Source of the DNA: Campylobacterota bacterium
GTDB lineage: Bacteria; Campylobacterota; Campylobacteria; Campylobacterales; JAADDG01
Assembly: GCA_013154075.1 (NCBI GenBank)
Contig: JAADDG010000165.1
Span: 1 to 6,681, forward strand
DNA: 6,681 nt
Direction of reading: 5' to 3'
Made by a program: the position numbers and the translations under genes. Below, piece after piece: positions 1-5,356 of this stretch (its first letter is position 1; each line of letters starts with the position of its first letter). Under the pieces are notes generated by a model. The model was not told where the DNA came from. It worked only from the letters and a program-made list of their open reading frames with translations, and did not search any database.

Positions 1-134
1 CACTCTTTGTGATAGAAGCCTTGAGCGTCGTAGTACTCTTTGCATTCGCTGTAATATTTTGTGGAGATTCCCCGATCGTTGAAAAAGAGGCAACCTTGCA
101 GTAAAAATGGTATAATTAAAATTAATACTTTCAT
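1..134 (-). CDS. Small lipoprotein, N-terminal part (3' end outside window)
   Basis: Reading the minus strand from an ATG at 134-132 gives 44 uninterrupted codons to the window edge. The protein starts MKVLILIIPFLLQGC: a short Lys-led hydrophobic signal of about 13 residues followed by L-Q-G-C, a lipobox with the lipidated cysteine at residue 15. The mature part is polar and rich in Tyr, Lys and Glu (KYYSECKEYYDAQG, residues 25-38) with a second cysteine at 29. This is what a small outer-membrane or periplasm-facing lipoprotein looks like. I do not recognise the family and assign no function. The gene is divergent from the dipeptidase gene, with only about 31 bases between the starts, so their promoters must overlap the neighbouring coding sequence. 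No convincing Shine-Dalgarno precedes the ATG. Gln at the -2 position of the lipobox is uncommon but tolerated. Confidence 0.72.
   Translation of the reverse strand, partial: MKVLILIIPFLLQGCLFFNDRGISTKYYSECKEYYDAQGFYHKE
108..116 (+). promoter_or_regulatory. Possible extended -10 promoter for pepD and the redoxin gene
   Basis: The plus strand reads TGGTATAAT, a perfect extended -10 (TGn plus TATAAT). It is 50-60 bases upstream of the dipeptidase start, predicting a leader of about 40-50 bases. It sits inside the signal-peptide codons of the divergent lipoprotein gene (Pro-Ile-Ile codons on the other strand), so codon content could produce it by chance. I see no good -35 at 16-18 bases. Confidence 0.42.
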
Positions 135-165
135 AAAACCGATATTAGCTAAATAAATTTAAAAA

Positions 166-1458
166 ATGGATTATAAAATGAAAGAGATTGTAGATATTTT
201 TAAGAAAATAGCGAAAATTCCACATTGCAGTTTTCATGCCGAAAAACTTAGAGATTTTTTGATAGAAGAGGCAAAAAAGAGCGGATGCGATGTAAAAACG
301 GATAAGTTCGGAAATATCGTAGCTAAGAAAGGTTTTCCCAAAATCTCTTTGCAGGCTCATTACGATATGGTTTGTATAGGCAGGGCTCCCGATATTGAAG
401 TGGTGGAGGAGGATGGATTTTTAAAGGCGGTTGATTCCTCTTTGGGTGCCGATAACGGGATCGGTATAGCGATGATTTTATATTTTTTAAAAAAGTATGA
501 GAATATAGAGGCTCTTTTCACTTCCGACGAAGAAGTGGGGATGATAGGGGCCGAGAATCTTGAGCTGTTTTTGGAATCTAAAAATCTTTTGAATTTGGAT
601 AGCGAAGAGGAAGGGGAGATATTTATAGGGTGTGCGGGAGGCGTGGATCTATACGCTACGAAGTCTTTAGAATTTGAAGAATTTAAAGAAAATAGAAAGT
701 TTTATAAAATCTCTACCAAAAATCTTCCGGGCGGACATTCTGGAGTGGATATCGATAAAAATATTCCAAGCGCCATAAAAGAGCTGGCTTTCTATCTAAA
801 CGGTATCAATGATTTAAAAATAGTGAAAATAGAAGGAGGAGAGGCTCTAAACTCCATCCCCGTAAACGCTTATGCCGTGATTTGTGCCGATACTTTGCCA
901 AAAGCCAGGGAGTTTATAGAGATAGAGGAGCTAGATGAGAAGTTTGACAGCTATATAAAAGATTCTAAAAATATTGTAAATTTGATATGCTCTTTTGCTC
1001 AAGGTATAAGAAGCTGGGATAGGGAGTTTGATATCCCAAAAACCAGTATCAATTTGGGTAAAATTTATATGAAAGAGCGCACTTTGCATCTGGAGCTTTT
1101 TGCAAGATCGATGGAAAACGGTGAGCTTGATAGAATCAAAAAAGAGACGATCTGCTTTTTGGATAGTTTCGGTTTCACGACAAAAAGCGATCACCAATTT
1201 CCCGCTTGGATGCCTAAAGTGAGCGATTTTTCCAAGAAAGTTTTGGAAATTTCCAAAAGGTATTTTAACAAAGCCGGATTTAAAGCGATTCACGCCGGAC
1301 TTGAGTGCGGAATTTTGAAAGATAAGTTTAAAGATATCAGCGTGGTTTCGATAGGGCCTAATATCTATTTCCCGCATTCGGTGAAAGAGAAGTGCGAGAT
1401 AGAATCCGTCTTTAGAGTCGCTAAAGTGGTTGACGAACTTATAAAGGAGATGCAATGA
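166..1458 (+). CDS. pepD: PepD-type aminoacyl-histidine dipeptidase (peptidase family M20)
   Basis: Cytoplasmic di-zinc aminopeptidase of the M20C group (Xaa-His dipeptidase, carnosinase-like), which cleaves dipeptides for amino-acid recycling. The 430 residues carry the whole active site: QAHYDMV with metal ligands H65 and D67, GADNGIG with bridging D96, SDEEVGM with general base E122 and ligand E123, NLDSEEEGE with ligand D145, GGHSG with H191 in the lid domain, ALNSIP at 228-232, IHAGLECG with H376 and E380, and PHS with final ligand H404. GCAGG (156-160) and VSIGP (394-398) are further PepD signatures. The protein is about 55 residues shorter than E. coli PepD (about 485), apparently from shorter loops, since no motif is lost. 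An in-frame ATG at 178 is an alternative start, and neither start has a strong Shine-Dalgarno. The stop overlaps the next start as ATGA, so the two genes are probably co-translated. The match to the family is strong. The exact peptide preference is unknown. Confidence 0.93.
   Translation: MDYKMKEIVDIFKKIAKIPHCSFHAEKLRDFLIEEAKKSGCDVKTDKFGNIVAKKGFPKISLQAHYDMVCIGRAPDIEVVEEDGFLKAVDSSLGADNGIGIAMILYFLKKYENIEALFTSDEEVGMIGAENLELFLESKNLLNLDSEEEGEIFIGCAGGVDLYATKSLEFEEFKENRKFYKISTKNLPGGHSGVDIDKNIPSAIKELAFYLNGINDLKIVKIEGGEALNSIPVNAYAVICADTLPKAREFIEIEELDEKFDSYIKDSKNIVNLICSFAQGIRSWDREFDIPKTSINLGKIYMKERTLHLELFARSMENGELDRIKKETICFLDSFGFTTKSDHQFPAWMPKVSDFSKKVLEISKRYFNKAGFKAIHAGLECGILKDKFKDISVVSIGPNIYFPHSVKEKCEIESVFRVAKVVDELIKEMQ
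170..175 (-). promoter_or_regulatory. Possible -10 box for the lipoprotein gene
   Basis: The minus strand reads TATAAT here, preceded by a T-rich stretch. It lies about 36 bases upstream of the lipoprotein ATG, so initiation near 163 would leave a leader of roughly 30 bases. No clear -35 box is visible, which is normal for housekeeping promoters of Campylobacterota. The box lies inside the first codons of the divergent dipeptidase gene. In AT-rich DNA this hexamer arises easily by chance. Confidence 0.35.
1444..1449 (+). promoter_or_regulatory. Shine-Dalgarno of the redoxin gene
   Basis: AAGGAG, five bases before the ATG at 1455, lies inside the last codons of pepD. It supports the ATG at 1455 over the in-frame ATG at 1464, and supports translation coupled to pepD through the ATGA overlap. 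Confidence 0.75.
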
Positions 1459-2018
1459 GTTTGATGAAATCTATAGATATTCCATTAGGTTCCAAAATGC
1501 CAAAGTTTGAGCTTAAAGATCCGTTGGGCAAAGTGTATACGAGCGAAGATCTCATGGGTAAAAACGGTCTTTTGATCTATGTTACTTGCAATCACTGTCC
1601 TTATGCCAAAGCGGTTTGGAAAAGGCTTATATCGGCGGCCGAGTTTGCTAAGAAGCTCGATATAAATACGGTTGCTATAAATCCCAATATTCATCCCAAC
1701 TACCCTGAGGATTCTCCCTCAAAAATGCTTGATTTGATTAAGGAATATGATTTGAAGTTTCCATATTTGGTTGACGAGACGCAGGAAGTTTCCAAAGCCC
1801 TTCAAGCTCAATGCACTCCCGATATCTATCTGTATGATTCCAAAGGAGAGCTTTTCTATCACGGAAGGGTGGATGATAACTGGCAAAATGAGGATGAGGT
1901 GACCAAAGAGGAGCTAAAAGAGGCCATTATGCTTCTTTTTACGGGCAAAGAGCCTCCTAAAAATCAAAAACCTTCTATGGGATGCTCCATCAAATGGAGA
2001 GATACGATTTTGGGATAG
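1455..2018 (+). CDS. Peroxiredoxin-like / thioredoxin-fold protein (redoxin domain)
   Basis: A 187-residue soluble protein of the AhpC/TSA-redoxin superfamily, close to the group often called PRX-like 1. It opens with the typical PKFELKDPLGKVY strand (16-28). The redox centre is TCNHCPYAK with C45 and C48 (a CxxC) at the expected start of the first helix. QCTPDIYLYD (119-128) has C120 and P122 where thioredoxin folds carry the cis-proline loop, and FYHGRVDDNW (134-143) follows. The tail PSMGCSIKWR (173-182) holds a fourth cysteine, C177, and is characteristic of this subfamily. There is no signal peptide, so it is presumably cytoplasmic. Family members are annotated as thioredoxin family proteins of unproven activity; a thiol reductase or peroxidase role is inference. 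The gene is the second in a two-gene unit after pepD and ends 12 bases before the convergent deacetylase gene. Confidence 0.9.
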   Translation: MSLMKSIDIPLGSKMPKFELKDPLGKVYTSEDLMGKNGLLIYVTCNHCPYAKAVWKRLISAAEFAKKLDINTVAINPNIHPNYPEDSPSKMLDLIKEYDLKFPYLVDETQEVSKALQAQCTPDIYLYDSKGELFYHGRVDDNWQNEDEVTKEELKEAIMLLFTGKEPPKNQKPSMGCSIKWRDTILG

Positions 2019-2042
2019 AGAGGTTCTCTCTCATATCCTTTT
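2013..2042 (+). terminator. Possible weak terminator hairpin at the convergent junction
   Basis: AGAGAG (2017-2022), loop GTT, CTCTCT (2026-2031) form a perfect 6-bp stem. GGAT (2013-2016) and ATCC (2035-2038) can extend it past a CAT bulge, and TTTT follows at 2039-2042. It covers the end of the redoxin gene and the last codons of the deacetylase gene. The T-run is short. On the minus strand no T-run follows, so it is less likely to stop the polysaccharide operon. Confidence 0.35.
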
Positions 2043-3872
2043 GTAAGAGATAAATAGAGTCAAAGAGGATTTCGGTTTTAGAGAATCTATCTTGACTATA
2101 TAGTTTCCGTCTTTTGTTTTTTCGTATGAGAGTTTCACTCCGCTTATCTCCGAGGCTATTGCGCCGAGTTTTATTTTAGACGGAAAGATTTTGAAAGTGA
2201 AATTTTTGACCTCTTCATCGTTTGCATTTTTGATAGTTACTATTATGTTTTTGTTCGTTATCGAATCTTGTATCTCTATGTTTTGGTTTAGACTTAGCCT
2301 TTTATATATTTGATAGCCGTTTAACGGTGAAAAATCTTTGTGTTTTTTTAGGAATTTGAAGAAATTTTCCAAGATATCTATATTGCTTCCGTATGAGATT
2401 AAGTGAGTGTGAACGCTTAGAGTGTAGATTCCGTTTAGATACTTAAGGACACTCGCCTCTTTTATTATGTGAGATAGAATCTGATTTTTATCCCAATCGA
2501 GATTCATAAGATATGTATAGTCATCCACTCCGTGTCTTGGGATGGTCATAAGTTTTTGGCCCGGGATGGGAAGCAGATAGCTTTTTTCTTGTTCCATCAT
2601 ATATTTATAGCCTCCCTCCGTTAAATATTTTCTCATAATATCATCTATCTCCTCCCTTGGAGGCCTAAAGCCGTAGACTTTTTTGCCGGTTATTTTCTCT
2701 ATCAGATTTTTTGAGCCGATTATCTCTTTTTTGATGTAGCTTTCGCACTCTCCGGCTATTTTTTTGTGAGAATAGCTGTGAGATCCAAATTCCAAAAACG
2801 GATTTTTGGCCGCTTTTTTTAGAGTCTTTTTATTTTGTTCGGCTAAATATCCTACTAAAAAGGCGGTTACGGGAATTTGATATTTTTGCGATAGAGAAGA
2901 AAATCTTTCTATATTTTTGAATTTATACTCCGTATCTTCGGAGATGAATATTGCATTTTTCTTATCTATGAAAGGATATTTGCGGATGATTGCATCTTTT
3001 TTGAAATAGTTTAGTATTCCTTTCATAAGATTTTTATAATCCTGTTGGCTTTGGGATGATTCGAAAAAGACGTAACTTGGAAAGCTGAAATATACCCATT
3101 TGCCTTTTTCATAGACTCCGTGCCACATAGCTCCGGCTTTTTTGATAGAGAGCATCGTGTATTTGTCTTCTATAAACGGTGTTTGAGATTGAGTGTAGTT
3201 TGTAATCAAAACATCCGGTTTCAAGTGTGCGGGAGAGTCGAAAATCGGCAGATTGTCATACAAAATCAGATCCATTCTTTTGCCTATGGGGTTAAATTTC
3301 GTCAATGGAGAGAGAAGTTTGACGCTTAGATATCCCCCCTCTTTTTTTAGATCTATATAGTTGTAATCTTTATTGAATTTTAGCTTCGTTATCTCTCTTA
3401 GGAATTTATCTCCTACGAATTTTGCGTTTTCGTCGCTAAAGCCCGCATTATAGTTAAGAAGCAGATTTCCGCCTCTTTTTAAAAACTCTTTTACTTCGTT
3501 TTTGCTCTTTTTGCTTAAAGCCAACGTATCTATTAAAAATAATTTATCCCCTTTGGAGAGTTTTTGAATGTCTTTGGAATCTATCACTTTAGGCTCATAA
3601 GATAGCTCTCTTAGAAGGTTTTTGAATTTTTCTATTCTGCTTGAATAGATTTCATCGGATATACCGTATTTTAAAAGTAGCTTTTGAGTCGATTTGGATT
3701 TTAGGATATATACCTTCTCTTTTTGCTGCGGAAGGAACGCAAAATCTTTAGGCATATATCTTTCTAAAATATTGTATGTGGCGTAAGAGAACAAAATACT
3801 TAACAGTAGTATTAAAAGAGCCAGTTTCACTCCGTAAAATCGGCTCTCTATTTTTTGCGTTTTCTCAATCAA
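2031..3872 (-). CDS. Membrane-anchored polysaccharide deacetylase (NodB/CE4-like) with GATase-like domain
   Basis: 613 residues, probably removing N-acetyl groups from the exopolysaccharide in the periplasm. Residues 15-33 form one membrane helix after a basic N-terminus, so the rest should face the periplasm. Residues 53-290 resemble the GATase-like (beta-galactosidase trimerisation) fold: LIDTLALS (113-120), RGGNLLLN (133-140), then GKWVYFSFPS (257-266). Residues 305-530 are NodB-like: FISEDTEY (309-316) as metal motif 1, HSYSH (H365, H369) as motif 2, FRPPR (402-406) as motif 3, and LSVHTH (485-490) as the last motif. Residues 530-613 look like a beta-sandwich, possibly carbohydrate-binding. 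The start is TTG at 3872, with AAGGAG seven bases upstream; a GTG at 3830 is the alternative. It overlaps the preceding small gene by 8 bases. It takes the role of PgaB but lacks both a lipobox and the PgaB glycosidase domain. The deacetylase family call is firm; substrate and activity are inferred. Motif 1 departs from the usual TFDDG. Confidence 0.88.
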   Translation of the reverse strand: MIEKTQKIESRFYGVKLALLILLLSILFSYATYNILERYMPKDFAFLPQQKEKVYILKSKSTQKLLLKYGISDEIYSSRIEKFKNLLRELSYEPKVIDSKDIQKLSKGDKLFLIDTLALSKKSKNEVKEFLKRGGNLLLNYNAGFSDENAKFVGDKFLREITKLKFNKDYNYIDLKKEGGYLSVKLLSPLTKFNPIGKRMDLILYDNLPIFDSPAHLKPDVLITNYTQSQTPFIEDKYTMLSIKKAGAMWHGVYEKGKWVYFSFPSYVFFESSQSQQDYKNLMKGILNYFKKDAIIRKYPFIDKKNAIFISEDTEYKFKNIERFSSLSQKYQIPVTAFLVGYLAEQNKKTLKKAAKNPFLEFGSHSYSHKKIAGECESYIKKEIIGSKNLIEKITGKKVYGFRPPREEIDDIMRKYLTEGGYKYMMEQEKSYLLPIPGQKLMTIPRHGVDDYTYLMNLDWDKNQILSHIIKEASVLKYLNGIYTLSVHTHLISYGSNIDILENFFKFLKKHKDFSPLNGYQIYKRLSLNQNIEIQDSITNKNIIVTIKNANDEEVKNFTFKIFPSKIKLGAIASEISGVKLSYEKTKDGNYIVKIDSLKPKSSLTLFISYKRI

Positions 3873-4056
3873 AGCTCTTCTCCTTGAAAAAGAGAGTCTG
3901 TTTGTTGGCGGTGGTTAAAATCTCTTCATAGCTTGCTTTTCTGGCAAACTTTTTCCTCTCTCTCGCTTTGTATAAAAAGTATGCGATTATCCCGAAAACC
4001 ATCGTCAAAATGGTAACCGTCAAGATGATAAACGACATAAAAGTTAAAAGTTTCAT
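3865..4056 (-). CDS. Small single-span membrane protein, candidate PgaD-like synthase partner
   Basis: 63 residues with no family I recognise. Residues 5-30 are a hydrophobic membrane helix. A strongly basic stretch follows (KARERKKFARKA, 30-41), so the positive-inside rule puts the 33-residue tail in the cytoplasm and the N-terminus outside. The tail is polar and ends KEKSFD. The ATG overlaps the synthase stop as ATGA, a good AAGGGGA precedes it, and its own stop lies 8 bases inside the deacetylase gene, so it is very likely translated with both. In pga and ica operons the gene beside the GT2 synthase encodes PgaD (about 137 residues, two helices) or IcaD, which are needed for synthase activity. 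Position suggests an equivalent role here, but length and helix number differ and I see no sequence evidence of homology. The role is inference; the gene itself is well supported. Confidence 0.75.
   Translation of the reverse strand: MKLLTFMSFIILTVTILTMVFGIIAYFLYKARERKKFARKASYEEILTTANKQTLFFKEKSFD
3880..3885 (-). promoter_or_regulatory. Shine-Dalgarno deciding the TTG start of the deacetylase gene
   Basis: The minus strand reads AAGGAG, then seven bases, then TTG at 3872-3870. This is a near-ideal site and the reason for choosing the TTG start, which also keeps the basic residues in front of the membrane helix. It lies inside the end of the small membrane-protein gene. Confidence 0.75.
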
Positions 4057-5354
4057 ATTTTCCCCTTTCTTTCAAGTTTTCCCCAGCTCATCTCTATATC
4101 GAACCACTCCTCTATCGTGGCCAATATTTTGGCTATATTGATTATAGAGATGAAAAATATTCTATAATAGAGAGCATAGAAGGCCAAAGAGAGCCTCTCT
4201 TTCGTAATCAAAAGACAATATATCGCTCCGGCTACGTCCAAGACGGTAAAAAGTATCCACCAATATACAATCAGGATACTTCCCCCTCCGATTAGTGCCA
4301 GATAGACGATAAAAAGATTTACCCAAAAATCCATAAAAGGCCAAATGATCGCCTCAAAAAGCATATATTGCAAAACAAGACTCAGTCTCGGTTTGTTGAA
4401 GATGTCTAAAATGTATCTTCTGTGTTTTTTTATGGATTGTAAAATGCCTCTTGTCCATCTGTATCTCTGTTTCAAAAGATCCAAAAGATTCTCAGGCGCT
4501 TCCGTATAAGAGACGGCGTCTATCTCGAAATCTACTTTGTATCCTTTGGCTATCAGTCTTAGAGTCAGATCGCAATCTTCCGCAAAGGTATCGTCGGCGT
4601 ATCCTCCTACATCAAGTAGTGCCGATTTTCTAAACATTCCTATTGGACCCGGTATGATGTTTACCGATTTTAAGAGGGCTTGCCCGTTTCTTACCATATT
4701 GAGCCCCTCTATGTACTCCAAAGCCTGAAGTTTCGTCCACATATTATCCTGATTGGAGATATAGACCGATCCGGCCACGGCTCCGATTGAGGGGTCTTGG
4801 AAATGTTGTACCAGAAGTTCTATTGCTTTTTCATCGAGCCTCGAATCTGCGTCCACGCATAAAATAAGCTCCCCTTTTGCTTTTTTGATCCCGTAATTTA
4901 GGGCTTTTGCTTTGCCTTCGTTCTTTTTGGTATAGACTTTCAGACTTTTGTATTTGTAAGAGTACTCCATACTTTTTGCGATACTTAAAGTCCTATCGGT
5001 GCTTCCGTCGTCTACGACGATTATCTCGACGAAAGGATGGGTTTGGGCTATGAGGCTTTTTAGAGACTTTTCGATAACGGCCTCTTCGTTGTAGCAGGGC
5101 ACTATTACGCTTACTTTTTTTGGAATGATTTTGGATCTCTCTTCATCGGCGCTCTTTTTGATGGTTTGAAGGATCGAGAATATCATCAAAAGCATATAGC
5201 GTCCGATTATCAGAAACGAAAAAAACAAAACTATGGAAACGCCCACTTTTACAAACAGCGCCCCGTTTACGTAAAGCTCCGATAAGCCGTAAATGCTTAA
5301 AGATGTTAGAAAGATAAGTACGATAAAAGTGGGTATTAAAATAAACAGTCTCAA
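4053..5354 (-). CDS. Membrane GT2 polysaccharide synthase, PgaC/IcaA-like
   Basis: A processive family-2 glycosyltransferase of the inner membrane that probably polymerises UDP-sugars (UDP-GlcNAc in PgaC/IcaA) and passes the chain to the periplasm. From the TTG start it has 433 residues. Hydrophobic segments at about 2-24 and 36-62 come first. The cytoplasmic GT-A domain follows: VSVIVPCYNEE (81-91), VVDDGS with D115-D116, NEGKAKALN (145-153), VDADS with the DxD pair D168/D170, IPGPIG (234-239), AEDCDL with catalytic base D260, and QRYRW (296-300), the QxxRW motif of processive synthases. C-terminal hydrophobic segments lie at about 325-350, 355-385 and 390-412, and the tail contains SWGKLERKG. 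All catalytic motifs are intact. The TTG at 5354 is chosen because AGGTGG lies five bases upstream; a GTG at 5363 would add three residues but has no Shine-Dalgarno. No PilZ domain is visible. The GT2 synthase call is firm; cellulose, chitin-like or other polymers are possible, although the neighbours favour a PNAG-like product. Confidence 0.93.
   Translation of the reverse strand: MRLFILIPTFIVLIFLTSLSIYGLSELYVNGALFVKVGVSIVLFFSFLIIGRYMLLMIFSILQTIKKSADEERSKIIPKKVSVIVPCYNEEAVIEKSLKSLIAQTHPFVEIIVVDDGSTDRTLSIAKSMEYSYKYKSLKVYTKKNEGKAKALNYGIKKAKGELILCVDADSRLDEKAIELLVQHFQDPSIGAVAGSVYISNQDNMWTKLQALEYIEGLNMVRNGQALLKSVNIIPGPIGMFRKSALLDVGGYADDTFAEDCDLTLRLIAKGYKVDFEIDAVSYTEAPENLLDLLKQRYRWTRGILQSIKKHRRYILDIFNKPRLSLVLQYMLFEAIIWPFMDFWVNLFIVYLALIGGGSILIVYWWILFTVLDVAGAIYCLLITKERLSLAFYALYYRIFFISIINIAKILATIEEWFDIEMSWGKLERKGKI
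4061..4067 (-). promoter_or_regulatory. Shine-Dalgarno of the small membrane-protein gene
   Basis: The minus strand reads AAGGGGA, four bases before the ATG at 4056, inside the last codons of the glycosyltransferase gene. It supports the small gene being real. Confidence 0.65.
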
Positions 5355-5356
5355 AA

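Noticed and set aside
24..40. Short resemblance between the lipoprotein codons and the end of the exporter gene (about 5382-5398)
   Set aside because: Only about 15 of 17 bases agree, and it encodes short Tyr/Glu/Cys-rich pieces in both; too short to call a repeat or duplication.
145..360. 71-codon minus-strand frame overlapping the start of pepD
   Set aside because: It is mostly antisense to conserved pepD codons; the Phe/Leu-rich content reflects AT-rich DNA, and the divergent gene that is real starts at 134.
931..1455. 174-codon open frame on the minus strand opposite pepD
   Set aside because: It lies wholly antisense to a gene with an intact M20 active site, has no recognisable domain and no ribosome site; it is a by-product of the codon use of pepD.
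2031..3872. Interpretation of the operon as Pel or cellulose
   Set aside because: Pel needs a GT4 (PelF) and other Pel proteins; cellulose synthase would be expected with BcsB and a PilZ domain. None is visible, and a NodB deacetylase beside the GT2 fits a PNAG-like system better.
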